DNA of 64,000 nt, from assembly GCF_024662215.1 (NCBI RefSeq), contig NZ_CP096115.1, positions 1,054,001-1,118,000 of the forward strand, given 5' to 3'. Below the pieces are notes generated by a model. That model had not been told where the DNA came from. It did not search any database and saw only the letters and a program-made list of their open reading frames with translations. The translations under genes and the position numbers were made by a program. This document shows positions 1-7,606 of this stretch, one piece after another. Positions within the stretch are counted from its first letter, which is position 1; every line of letters starts with the position of its first letter. The DNA comes from Methanoplanus endosymbiosus (GTDB taxonomy: Archaea > Halobacteriota > Methanomicrobia > Methanomicrobiales > Methanomicrobiaceae).

Positions 1-181
1 TAACGGAATTGGGAAAATTACCACCAGTACGATATTTATTTCCCTCAAGATAATCACCTGAAATATACATGATGGTCTGGAGTGTGTTCAGATAATCAGC
101 AATAATAGATATTGAAACAGCAGACCCTGATTTACTTTTTGAAGCTATTTTAACTTTTATTTTATCAGTATCTTCTTTCAT
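1..181 (-). CDS. Hypothetical protein, N-terminal part only (cut by window edge)
   Basis: An ATG at 179-181 (minus strand) opens a frame that stays open to the first base of the window, giving 60 codons. The N-terminus is lysine-rich (starts MKEDTDKIKVKIASKSKSG) and goes on with a serine/isoleucine stretch and a tyrosine-rich segment (IADYLNTLQTIMYISGDYLEGNKY). I do not recognise the family. Codon use is ordinary for the neighbourhood. The rest of the gene lies left of the window, so neither length nor domain content can be judged. Confidence 0.55.
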   Translation of the reverse strand, partial: MKEDTDKIKVKIASKSKSGSAVSISIIADYLNTLQTIMYISGDYLEGNKYRTGGNFPNSV

Positions 182-416
182 GATTATTATCCGGTGTAGC
201 CGCAGCGTTCTTTACTTCACAATATAGAAATATCTGTGATTTATTACTTTTTTTATTGGTATATATTACCACCCACTTTATAATCAATATTTACTTAGCT
301 ACCACTCCCATCCTTCATTTGATCAGATAATACCTTCACAGGCTCCCGCCACCTATTACAACCTGAACCATATTAAATAACTTCACCCATTTTACTTCCA
401 GGGTTTTACACTACTA

Positions 417-447
417 ATGATAATATCGCATTGAATTCAATTATCAT
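417..447. promoter_or_regulatory. Nested palindrome, candidate operator of hicB
   Basis: ATGATAAT (417-424) and ATTATCAT (440-447) form a perfect 8-bp inverted repeat. The spacer holds a second perfect palindrome, TTGAATTCAA (431-440). The structure ends 9 bp before the hicB ATG. Toxin-antitoxin promoters are usually autoregulated through such palindromes; the operator role is inferred. This HicB is short and shows no obvious C-terminal DNA-binding domain, so the binder could be another protein. Confidence 0.45.
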
Positions 448-456
448 CTGATTGGA

Positions 457-687
457 ATGTCCGGCGACCAGAAGAAAACCCATAGATTTACTGTAATTAT
501 AGAAAGGGATGAAGATGGCATATATATAGCGGAAGTACCGCAGCTAAGGGGATGCCATACTCAGGCTAAAGATCTAAACACTCTCATTGACCGAATCAGA
601 GAAGCTGTAAAACTTTGTATTGATGAGGATGATGCAATCAGTCCACTGGAATTTATCGGGCTTCAGCAAATCGAAATAACAGTATGA
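457..687 (+). CDS. hicB: HicB-family antitoxin-like protein
   Basis: 76 residues. The pattern F-T-V-I-I-E-R-D-E-D-G-I-Y-I-A-E-V-P-Q-L-R-G-C-H-T-Q (about residues 11-36) is the HicB partial RNase-H-like fold, with the typical D-G-x-Y-x-A-x-V-P-x-L-x-G-C-x-T-x-G/A core, followed by an amphipathic helix (residues 40-57). HicB proteins neutralise HicA mRNA interferases by direct binding. The protein ends after this fold, so it lacks the ribbon-helix-helix or HTH tail found in longer HicB members. A decayed hicA lies directly downstream, which makes this an orphan antitoxin. No Shine-Dalgarno sequence is seen before the ATG; it may be leaderless. Confidence 0.85.
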   Translation: MSGDQKKTHRFTVIIERDEDGIYIAEVPQLRGCHTQAKDLNTLIDRIREAVKLCIDEDDAISPLEFIGLQQIEITV

Positions 688-742
688 AATAAACCATCAT
701 CTCAGAATATCTTCCCAAATATTTTTTTGGGAATTTTCAGTC

Positions 743-963
743 ATGAAACTATCACCAAAATCTCCGTAAAAAGTCTGCAGGGCCATTGAAAGGCTTGGAT
801 TTATAAATATAAGAATAAAAGGAAGTCATTATTTTATCAGGCATCCGGATGGAAAAACAACTGCTGTACCTTACCATAAAGGAGAAGATATCCCGTTGGT
901 CTCATTGTATAAATAATCAAAAACTGTGAAGTTTCAAAAGAAGTATTCTATGAGTTGTTATGA
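743..963 (+). pseudogene. hicA: Decayed HicA toxin gene
   Basis: Read from the ATG at 743 the frame begins M-K-L-S-P-K-S-P and then hits TAA at 767-769, where intact HicA has the S-G-K-K/E segment. The same frame resumes as K-V-C-R-A-I-E-R-L-G-F and continues into the catalytic core K-G-S-H-Y-F-I-R-H-P-D-G-K (about 818-856; the His of the G-S-H motif is present), then Y-H-K-G-E-D-I-P and a stop at 914-916. From about 892 the C-terminal helix typical of HicA (I-I-K-N-C-E-V-S-K-E-V-F-Y-E-L-L) is readable in another frame, with a further TAA at 910-912, and ends at the TGA at 961-963. So there are two nonsense codons and at least one frameshift. Confidence 0.8.
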
Positions 964-1063
964 TAATTGGGCCCTTCACCGGTTTTCTGAGTATTACGAC
1001 AATATAATTACAAGAAGGATTTATAATATTGTAATGTGAAGATCCCACAACACCACCATACAG

Positions 1064-1190
1064 CAAATATATACCAAACCACATAATGAAACAACAAATA
1101 TATACCACAACCACATAATGAAACAAAAAATATATACCACAACCACACAATGAATCAACAAATATATATCACAACCATATAATGAAACAA
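1064..1190. repeat. Tandem repeat, four units of about 32 bp
   Basis: Units lie at 1064-1094 (31 bp), 1095-1126, 1127-1158 and 1159-1190. Each has the plan AAATATATA-C-rich segment-CCACATAATGAAACAA, with a few substitutions between units. No unique spacers separate the units, so this is not a CRISPR array. Every unit carries a TATA-like AAATATATA element. It lies 75 bp before the upstream ORF of hflX, so a promoter-array or protein-binding role is possible but not shown. Confidence 0.8.
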
Positions 1191-1234
1191 CAATGTTGTT
1201 GAATAGAGGATTTGCCAAACCACAAAATAGAGAA

Positions 1235-1243
1235 TATATAAAA
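1235..1243 (+). promoter_or_regulatory. TATA box, hflX promoter
   Basis: TATATAAAA is centred at about 1239. The usual archaeal spacing would put transcription start near 1265, at the ATG of the small upstream ORF, giving hflX a leader of about 50 nt. The adjacent repeats contain further TATA-like elements, so longer transcripts are possible. Confidence 0.45.
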
Positions 1244-1264
1244 TTACTAAAATTGAGGAATTAA

Positions 1265-1318
1265 ATGACATTCGATACAGAATTCGTACAAATGATCAGG
1301 TTCATGGATGTAATATGA
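1265..1318 (+). CDS. 17-codon upstream ORF overlapping hflX start
   Basis: ATG at 1265 opens a 17-residue reading frame, MTFDTEFVQMIRFMDVI, whose TGA stop (1316-1318) overlaps the hflX ATG (1315) in the arrangement ATGA. A Shine-Dalgarno-like TGAGG (1254-1258) lies six bases upstream of the ATG. The frame differs from that of hflX, so it is not an N-terminal extension. It could couple translation to hflX or act as a leader peptide; HflX splits and rescues ribosomes, which would fit a translation-sensing leader. Its expression is unproven. The TATA box at 1239 predicts a start close to the ATG, in which case the Shine-Dalgarno sequence would not be in the transcript. Confidence 0.4.
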   Translation: MTFDTEFVQMIRFMDVI

Positions 1319-2562
1319 AAAGAATTATTGTTGCCCAGCGAAATGATCCAAATGCTGACACCGCTGCAAATTCCCGGAAACTGGCAGAGCTTAAGGAATT
1401 AGCACATGCTGCCGGCTATATGGTCGTGGGCACATTTGTGCAGTCAAAAAAGCCTGACAGGAATTACCAGATAGGCCGTGGTAAGGTGGATGAACTTGCG
1501 GAGTTTGTGGAATCTTTAGATGCTGAAAAAGTAATTTTTAACAACCAGCTGTCAGTGACGCAGATCTATAACATATCTGAGACATGCAAATGCGAAGTAA
1601 TGGACAGATTACAGCTCATCCTGGAGATATTTGCTGCAAGAGCCACTACAAAGCGTGCAAAACTACAGGTAGAGATTGCAAAACTGCGATATGAGCTTCC
1701 TAAAGTAAAGTCTATCGTTTCCATGCAGAAGAAGGATGAAAAACAGGGATTTATGGGTCTTGGAAGTTACGAAAATTCCCATGAGCAGGACATCAGGAAA
1801 AGGATCACAAGGATCAGGGCCGAACTTCAGCAGGGAAGCGGGAGCGAGTCACAACGCATTTTCAGGCATGAAAGGGGATTTTCCCTTGTAGCTCTGGCAG
1901 GTTATACGAATGCGGGGAAAAGCACTCTTTTCCAGTCACTTGTAAAGGAAGAGACAATAGTTAAGGACATGCTCTTTACGACACTATCTCCTACAACACG
2001 TTCTCTCACAGTAAACAGCAGAAAAATGCTGCTGACAGATACTGTGGGATTTATCGAGGACCTCCCGCACTGGATGGTGGATGCTTTCAGGTCAACACTT
2101 GACGAAATATTCCTGGCTGATGTCATTCTTCTTGTGGTGGATATAAGTGATCCAATGGATATTATAAGACAAAAACTTGCTGTCAGCCATGATATCTTCA
2201 GGGAAAGAACAGAGGGTGCTGTAATAGTTACTGCTCTTAACAAGGCCGATCTTCTCCCTGATGAAGAACTGCAGGAAAAAGTGGAAGTTATCAGTTCCCT
2301 TACTCCTGCCCCGGTCATGATATCTGCAAAATCAGGAGAAGGTCTTAACGAACTTAAACAGCGATTATATGAGAAACTTCCGGAATGGGAACACTGCAAA
2401 ATATCCATCCCGGTTTCCGAAGAGAGTATATCCATGGTGTCATGGCTTTATGATGAAAGCGTTGTGCACACAATCGAGTATGGCGACTCCATTCTCATGG
2501 AAATAGAAGCAAGAGATGAGATAATTCAGAAAATAAAGCCTTTCGCCGTGTTTTCTGAATGA
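1315..2562 (+). CDS. hflX: GTPase HflX
   Basis: 415 residues, normal for archaeal HflX. The N-terminal HflX domain (about 1-180) contains the Q-I-G-R-G-K-V-D-E-L motif (52-61) and the long helical arm E-I-F-A-A-R-A-T-T-K-R-A-K-L-Q-V-E. The G domain carries G1 GYTNAGKS (196-203), G2 TTLSPTTR (222-229), G3 DTVG (242-245), G4 NKAD (309-312) and G5 SAKSG (337-341). HflX binds the large ribosomal subunit and dissociates stalled or hibernating ribosomes in bacteria; the archaeal protein binds the 50S subunit. Translation probably starts at this ATG, which overlaps the stop of a short upstream ORF. No partner gene follows. Confidence 0.95.
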   Translation: MKRIIVAQRNDPNADTAANSRKLAELKELAHAAGYMVVGTFVQSKKPDRNYQIGRGKVDELAEFVESLDAEKVIFNNQLSVTQIYNISETCKCEVMDRLQLILEIFAARATTKRAKLQVEIAKLRYELPKVKSIVSMQKKDEKQGFMGLGSYENSHEQDIRKRITRIRAELQQGSGSESQRIFRHERGFSLVALAGYTNAGKSTLFQSLVKEETIVKDMLFTTLSPTTRSLTVNSRKMLLTDTVGFIEDLPHWMVDAFRSTLDEIFLADVILLVVDISDPMDIIRQKLAVSHDIFRERTEGAVIVTALNKADLLPDEELQEKVEVISSLTPAPVMISAKSGEGLNELKQRLYEKLPEWEHCKISIPVSEESISMVSWLYDESVVHTIEYGDSILMEIEARDEIIQKIKPFAVFSE

Positions 2563-2821
2563 TATTAACATCCGGAAAATATCTGTGTGCACAGTTACGA
2601 AAAGTCGATATATAGATCATTTATGCAATTGAAAAGGAATATCTCCGTACATTCCCCTTCGCTTCATACTATTATCCCCATATTTTCTTTTTTTGATCAA
2701 TTATGCAAAGCATTCTTCAGAAAGATTATAGCCGAACAGCACAGAATTGCTAAAATATATGACTTACTTCCGGCCCTGCAAAAACCGTTCTTTACCACTG
2801 ACATACCCAATATAAATAATT

Positions 2822-2838
2822 GTTCTTTAGTAAAGAAC
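2822..2838. promoter_or_regulatory. Perfect 8-bp palindrome GTTCTTTA-G-TAAAGAAC
   Basis: Two 8-bp arms around one central base. The half-site GTTCTTTAC also occurs near 208 and 2787. It may be a protein-binding site or a stem-loop; nothing in the sequence decides between these. Confidence 0.3.
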
Positions 2839-2871
2839 GATCATATAACCTGAAGTTCAACAGCAGATTGA

Positions 2872-3045
2872 GACACAGACAAAGAACAGCTATTGGATGT
2901 AATCTTACAGCAGCAGGAATTATATAAAGAAGTTTCCGGGGATGTTACTGAACGTGAGATTAATTCCGAAAAATACATGCAGGGAAAAGAGATAATCATA
3001 ATTCCGGTCTGGAAATACATGCTCTACCCCGAATTATATCCATAA
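2872..3045 (+). pseudogene. Possible remnant of a hypothetical gene (C-terminal fragment)
   Basis: From just after a TGA (2869-2871) a frame stays open for 57 codons to TAA at 3043-3045 with a charged, ordinary protein composition (begins DTDKEQLLDVILQQQELYKE, ends KYMLYPELYP). No start codon occurs in its first two thirds; the first ATG is at 2977. This looks like the end of a gene that has lost its beginning. Family not recognised. Confidence 0.25.
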
Positions 3046-3057
3046 AACACAGAAACA

Positions 3058-4407
3058 TCAGACAGACCCGGAGGAGTCCGGACTGAGCAGCCACTTCCAT
3101 AGCGGAACCATCCGGATACCACCATCCAACTCACCTTCAGTATCCTTTGTGAGAAGCAGCAGATCTACAGCACCAGTAAAACCGGAACTCTTACCAATCT
3201 GACATTTCTCTGAGAACTCCCCTGAAAATTCAATAAGTCCGGCAGTCTCCCGTTCTTTAATATCATCAGTATAGGTAACATTAATCGCCTGAAGGCTACC
3301 GTCCCTCTTTTTTATGACAAAATCAGCCTCTTTTCCTGTTCCCGTTTTCTTCCAGTAGTATGGAGAAAAACCACGCCTCATAAGCTCAACAAATACAAGG
3401 TTCTCAGCAAGCCTGCCAACATCCTTTGAAAAAGCAAAAGATACGGAATTTCTAAGACCATTGTCTATGCAATAGATCTTCTTCTGGTTCCTCTCCTGCG
3501 TCTTCAACGAATAGCTGAAATAACGGACCTCAAAGAGTATCTTTGCCATCTCAGCAAAATGTATGTATTCACGTATAGTCCCGCCATCGACCTGCAGAAC
3601 ATCCGACAGATTCCTGTACGAATAAACGGATGTAAAATTAGAGAAAAAATAGACCAGAAGCAAACTTAAGGCCTTCTGATTCCTGACATTCTGAATCCGG
3701 ACAATATCCCGGTAAACAATACTGTCATAATACACCCTCAGATAATCATTTCTTATCTCTTCATCATCCTGCAAAACAACCTGAGGAAAACCTCCGGATT
3801 TAAGATAATCAGACAGATGGTTTATTATCTTATACTTATCTCCCGCAAGAGCCACAGGATCTTTGGAATAATCAAACCCTTTAAACATCAGATATTCTGA
3901 AAAATCAAGAGGATACACAGAAACCGGCAGATACCTCCCGCTCAGCAGAGCAGACAGTCCTGAATCCATAAGATATGAAGAAGAACCTGAGATAATTATC
4001 TTAAACAGCTTCCGGTCATAATAAGACTTAATCCACCTCTCCCACCCATCAATACTCTGTACCTCATCAAGAATCAGCCAGACATCATCCCCGGCATACA
4101 CATCCTTCCTGTAAGTATCAATCACAGTTTCAAGTGGATTTTCAAATTCTGAAAGAAGAGGATCATCACAGTTTACAAAGAGAATTTTCTCAGGTGAAAC
4201 TCCGCGTTTTAAGACCAGTTCGTCAACAGTCTGAAAGAGAATAGTCGTCTTCCCCGAACGACGCACTCCGTTTAAAACGAGAATTTCGCCAGTATCAAGG
4301 TATTTTCTGATCTTTTGGAAATATTTTTCACGTATAATTCCGGTTTTGAGCATCTCCCCTCTCCACCAGGGATTAAATGAAACCAGAAGATCAAGACATT
4401 TAGGCAT
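3058..4407 (-). CDS. AAA ATPase with C-terminal DUF4143 domain
   Basis: 449 residues. An N-terminal P-loop ATPase (AAA_14 type) has Walker A GVRRSGKT (47-54), Walker B V-W-L-I-L-D-E-V-Q (109-117) and sensor-like I-S-G-S-S-S (139-144). The C-terminal part contains the DUF4143 PD-(D/E)xK-like core: G-R-L-A-E-N-L-V-F-V-E-L-M-R-R-G and E-A-D-F-V-I-K. The family is widespread in archaea as accessory, strain-variable genes; no function is established. Start at 4407 gives the longest form. An internal ATG at 4353 (residue 19, M-L-K-T-G) has a purine-rich GGTGGAGAGGGGAG just ahead and may be the real start. Three direct motifs lie upstream (4413-4495). Confidence 0.88.
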   Translation of the reverse strand: MPKCLDLLVSFNPWWRGEMLKTGIIREKYFQKIRKYLDTGEILVLNGVRRSGKTTILFQTVDELVLKRGVSPEKILFVNCDDPLLSEFENPLETVIDTYRKDVYAGDDVWLILDEVQSIDGWERWIKSYYDRKLFKIIISGSSSYLMDSGLSALLSGRYLPVSVYPLDFSEYLMFKGFDYSKDPVALAGDKYKIINHLSDYLKSGGFPQVVLQDDEEIRNDYLRVYYDSIVYRDIVRIQNVRNQKALSLLLVYFFSNFTSVYSYRNLSDVLQVDGGTIREYIHFAEMAKILFEVRYFSYSLKTQERNQKKIYCIDNGLRNSVSFAFSKDVGRLAENLVFVELMRRGFSPYYWKKTGTGKEADFVIKKRDGSLQAINVTYTDDIKERETAGLIEFSGEFSEKCQIGKSSGFTGAVDLLLLTKDTEGELDGGIRMVPLWKWLLSPDSSGSV

Positions 4408-4412
4408 CAGAA

Positions 4413-4495
4413 TTTACTATGATTATAATCATACATAATACCTCTTTTACATAGATTATAACGCCATCAAAAACAGAAATTTACTAAGATTATAA
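4413..4495 (-). promoter_or_regulatory. Three 16-bp direct repeats TTTACnnnGATTATAA
   Basis: On the plus strand the motif occurs at 4413-4428, 4446-4461 and 4480-4495, each with identical TTTAC and GATTATAA halves and a variable 3-bp centre. Start-to-start spacing is 33 and 34 bp, close to three helical turns. They lie directly upstream of the AAA ATPase gene on the minus strand, where the motif reads TTATAATCnnnGTAAA and includes a TATA-like core. They suit phased binding of a regulator, perhaps the gene product itself; that is inference. Confidence 0.6.
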
Positions 4496-4631
4496 ACGGA
4501 ACAAAAAACAGAAAAATCCTGAAAACATTACCAATCCAAAAACAGATTTTACGACCTTAGACCATCAAAAAAAGATTTAAAGCCCGGAAAAAGGTTTTAT
4601 AAATGTCTGAAAAACCTCAGGGCACAAAACC

Positions 4632-6077
4632 TCAGACCATCTCTCCGGCCTCAAAAACATTCCATGATCGTGTCGGGAATGAATCGAGATAACCGTCAAG
4701 ATATCCAAACTGGGGATGCTCTTCCAAATAACTCTTAGCATCAAATGCAATTCCGGACGGGGCACCCCACCGTGCATTGAAACTCATATTCAGAGCCATA
4801 GCTGAATTTACAGTCTTGCCGTCATACGAACCGGACGGCTTATAGGGCTGCCGGTTGTAAACCGGATTTGGGTCAAGCTCATAGTGGCCCTCAACCGTTC
4901 GTGATGACGGAATTTCCTCACAAAGCCAGACATCATAATGATCAGATAAAACAGCCTTCGCATTCTCCGGGTTTATCCTGCCCTTATACTCCTCCATAAG
5001 CTGAGGCAGCCGCACCATCCTTGAAGCAACACTGCCCCTTACATCTGTAGGATCAAGACCTGAACACTCAAAATTCCTGATCCTTGCATCCTCTACGGAA
5101 TTTGCCCCGACAAAACAGCCATCCTTCGTCTTTGAGACATTAAAGAACTTCAGACCCTGCTCAAACCTCATAATCTCACCGGTATTCGCATCACCGACAA
5201 GCCAGGTATTTGCAAACCCGCCGCTCCGGTTGGTATTCATAATAGTGACAAAAGAATCAGGGTCATCAGCATACTGCGAAGCCTTCCTTAGCCTCATAAA
5301 CGAAGGTGTCCTGTTCTCCTCATATTTGTTAAAACCGGAGATCGTAGTCTCTGTAATCATAAGCCCGGCATCAGTAATCAGAAAATCAGTCGAACTGTCA
5401 ATCAGGCCCGGAGCACTCTGCATAAGAATGCGGTGGCCTGAATCAGGCTTCACATCAGCGATGATATGGAAAAACCTTGCACGCTCATACGGTGTCCAGG
5501 TGGTATGCGCCACAACCGCACCGCCGTCTTCCGTATAATTCCCAGTGGCAGCAAAGGCACTGCACGCCTCCATATCATAATCCATCTCACTGTAATATCC
5601 GGATTTGACAATCGGCCACCAGTACCCCACAGTCTCCTTGTAGGAGTTCCAGCCTAATATGTCCTGAAATGTAACATCGGCACCGGCAGCATCTGCACCA
5701 TCGGCAATACCCTGCATCTCAAGAATATACTCCTCATCAATATTTGGCACATACATCCGGACGGAATTCTCCGCAAAGAAATCAAAATCCATCCCCGTAT
5801 TATAATACGTCAGATACCTGATGCTCTCCATAATCTCCAAAATTTCGGGTGCCATCAGGTACCCGTGCTGATAACCCCTCTCATACGGTGAGCCCTCAAT
5901 GTGAAGATATGTCCACCCGTCCTTCTCAAACCTGTATCCCATACCATCCGGGGATTTTTCAGCAGCCGAATCATCAGCTGCAAAAGCGGCACCCGCCTGA
6001 ATGGCAAAGAGAAACAAAACTGCCAGAATAAAAGGCACAATACATACCCTGACCATAAAACCGGAATATTTACTCAT
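4632..6077 (-). CDS. Secreted C45-like (choloylglycine/acyltransferase type) hydrolase
   Basis: 481 residues from the ATG at 6077. An N-terminal membrane segment or signal peptide (residues 9-34, ending A-G-A-A-F-A-A) precedes the mature chain. G-S-P-Y-E-R-G-Y-Q-H-G (62-72) and E-A-C-S-A-F-A-A-T-G (170-179) match the C45 / phospholipase-B-like Ntn-hydrolase family; Cys172 would be the autocatalytically exposed nucleophile. Members cleave amide bonds of acyl amino acids or lipids; the substrate here is unknown. A start ten codons upstream (6107) is unlikely because a TATA element (6110-6117) predicts transcription start near 6088. No co-directed neighbour is close. Confidence 0.78.
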   Translation of the reverse strand: MSKYSGFMVRVCIVPFILAVLFLFAIQAGAAFAADDSAAEKSPDGMGYRFEKDGWTYLHIEGSPYERGYQHGYLMAPEILEIMESIRYLTYYNTGMDFDFFAENSVRMYVPNIDEEYILEMQGIADGADAAGADVTFQDILGWNSYKETVGYWWPIVKSGYYSEMDYDMEACSAFAATGNYTEDGGAVVAHTTWTPYERARFFHIIADVKPDSGHRILMQSAPGLIDSSTDFLITDAGLMITETTISGFNKYEENRTPSFMRLRKASQYADDPDSFVTIMNTNRSGGFANTWLVGDANTGEIMRFEQGLKFFNVSKTKDGCFVGANSVEDARIRNFECSGLDPTDVRGSVASRMVRLPQLMEEYKGRINPENAKAVLSDHYDVWLCEEIPSSRTVEGHYELDPNPVYNRQPYKPSGSYDGKTVNSAMALNMSFNARWGAPSGIAFDAKSYLEEHPQFGYLDGYLDSFPTRSWNVFEAGEMV

Positions 6078-6107
6078 ATTTTTACCAGATATATAAATTA
6101 TAAACAA

Positions 6108-6613
6108 AGCATATAAAACAGTTTCCGGAAATATTCACATAACAAAATATCTGACAGATGAAAGAATATAACGGTATAAACCGGACATATAACTTAAAAT
6201 ATACAGACCAGAATAAGAATTAAACCCCATTTTATGCCCAATTCACAACACCCACATAACGGCCCGTATTTCCTCTTTCCCTGCATCAACCATAGCAGAC
6301 ATCCTCCGGGTACAGACCACCGGTACAGACCCCTCATAGACCAGAAATCCGGGCATTAAAAACAATTTAAACCAGGATTAGCCCTTCGATTCCAGACATC
6401 AAAAACAGAGATCAAATAACAGTCAAAACAAAAAATTAAGCCCAATATGCCGTTTAAAAAAAGGAAGTCTCTGATAAATATCCGGAGACATCAGAGACAC
6501 ATACACAGACATAAATAATGAAGTCTGAATAATTATCCCGGAAAAAATCCACGATAACACAACAGACTGTAACACCGGAGATACTAAAAAAATTGCAGAA
6601 GAATATAAACCCC
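6108..6613. other. Intergenic region, 506 bp
   Basis: AT-rich with no convincing gene of usual size. A 37-codon frame on the minus strand at 6243-6356 is the only protein-like item. A 61-codon frame over 6454-6639 has low-complexity V/C/F composition and overlaps the end of the DUF2202 gene, so I do not accept it. Confidence 0.5.
6243..6356 (-). CDS. Possible 37-residue protein
   Basis: ATG at 6354-6356, TGA at 6243-6245. The peptide begins MPGFLVYEGSVPVVCTRRMS and ends with a charged helix and A-V-M-W-V-L. Composition and codon use look like coding sequence rather than chance. A TTTAAATT element lies just upstream of the ATG. Family unknown; it could also be a gene remnant. Confidence 0.28.
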   Translation of the reverse strand: MPGFLVYEGSVPVVCTRRMSAMVDAGKEEIRAVMWVL

Positions 6614-7438
6614 CTACAGAGTCCTCTGCCCTCTGTCAATATCCCCCTGCATAATCAGATCATATTCATCCTCTGATAGTTCCTGCGGTAAATAAGAGAT
6701 ACCATTCCTCTCAAGATTGCTGACAAAAGACCGAAGATGATTTTCTGAACCACGTCTCAGGTTCTCATAGATAAGAATAATATCCTGCTTATCTGTCCCG
6801 GCAATCGCATCATCGAGATCAATGATGTCAATCTCCTCAATAAGAGCACCGTTCTTTAAAGCATCAGTCTCAGATACCGAGCCGGACGTTACCAGACCAT
6901 CATAGAGTGCCTGAAGTTCAGGGTTTTCAAACACTCCCCTCACCTCACCCTCAACAGGATTTACAAGACTATACCTCTCAATAAGAACAACCATACTGTC
7001 CATATGAGTCTCTTCTGCCGAGGCAATATTTGAAAAGACCGGCTGACCCCATTTATCATAATAATACAGATAGGCGTCACGTGCAAGCTTCTCCTCTTCA
7101 GCCATAAAGAGAATATCAGCAGCTTCAGCCTCAGTCAGATTTCCAACGGGATAAGCATCAGTACTCTGTTTAAAACCTGACGGATTAAAAGCTGTCACAT
7201 ATTCAGAATCATTAAATCCACCCTGACCACCGGCATATCCCGAACCATTCTGAATATGCTGACCGCCGTCAAATCCTCCGCCAGAATCATTCTGGCTGTT
7301 CATCCTCTGCCCGCCACCGCTTCCGTCCTGTTTATTCAGACCCTGACCGGTTCCCGGACTGTTATCAAGACAGCCCGAAACCATAACCATACAGGCAGCC
7401 ACAATCAGAAGAGCCGCCAGAAATCCTGTTATACGCAT
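6614..7438 (-). CDS. DUF2202 ferritin-like lipoprotein
   Basis: 274 residues from the ATG at 7438. A lipoprotein signal (hydrophobic stretch then V-M-V-S-G-C, Cys about residue 23) is followed by a Gly/Asn/Gln-rich linker and the DUF2202 domain: L-T-E-A-E-A-A-D-I-L-F-M-A-E-E-E-K-L-A-R-D, later E-E-T-H-M-D-S-M and N-L-R-R-G-S-E-N-H-L-R-S-F. The conserved Glu and His residues of the four-helix bundle suggest a di-metal ferritin-like site. The role is unknown. The frame also opens at a TTG (7447), but an AAAGGAT element is better spaced for the ATG. Confidence 0.85.
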   Translation of the reverse strand: MRITGFLAALLIVAACMVMVSGCLDNSPGTGQGLNKQDGSGGGQRMNSQNDSGGGFDGGQHIQNGSGYAGGQGGFNDSEYVTAFNPSGFKQSTDAYPVGNLTEAEAADILFMAEEEKLARDAYLYYYDKWGQPVFSNIASAEETHMDSMVVLIERYSLVNPVEGEVRGVFENPELQALYDGLVTSGSVSETDALKNGALIEEIDIIDLDDAIAGTDKQDIILIYENLRRGSENHLRSFVSNLERNGISYLPQELSEDEYDLIMQGDIDRGQRTL

Positions 7439-7606
7439 AATAATCAAATCCTTTGTAACCTGTTCAGTCCGAAAATACGACCCGAAAGATTATATTCTTT
7501 TTTACGAAATACGACATAAAACCCAAAAAATTTCGCCCATAAAACATTATATCCAAATTAAAAACGAAAAATTATCAGAAACCAAAGAAATTTCAGAGGG
7601 ACCTAT

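Larger units (their letters stand above)
2563..3057. other. Gene-poor intergenic region
   Basis: About 495 bp without a convincing gene. A GTG-initiated 88-codon frame at 2587-2853 has biased, family-less composition and no ribosome-binding site. A second open stretch with a more protein-like sequence begins at 2872 and is listed separately. A perfect palindrome at 2822-2838 is the only other structure I see. Confidence 0.5.

Noticed and set aside
1064-1190. CRISPR array
   Set aside because: Units abut directly with no unique spacers, and there are no cas genes in the window.
917-1218. Overlapping minus-strand frames rich in Val, Cys, Ile and Tyr
   Set aside because: They are translations of the 32-bp tandem repeat and the hicA remnant, so their repeated peptide pattern is a by-product.
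2587-2853. 88-codon frame starting with GTG
   Set aside because: No ribosome-binding site, no recognisable family, irregular composition (Phe/Ile/Ser-rich then Asn-rich), and it sits in a gap with other degraded sequence.
6454-6639. 61-codon minus-strand frame
   Set aside because: Overlaps the end of the DUF2202 gene, low-complexity V/C/F/S composition, no ribosome-binding site.
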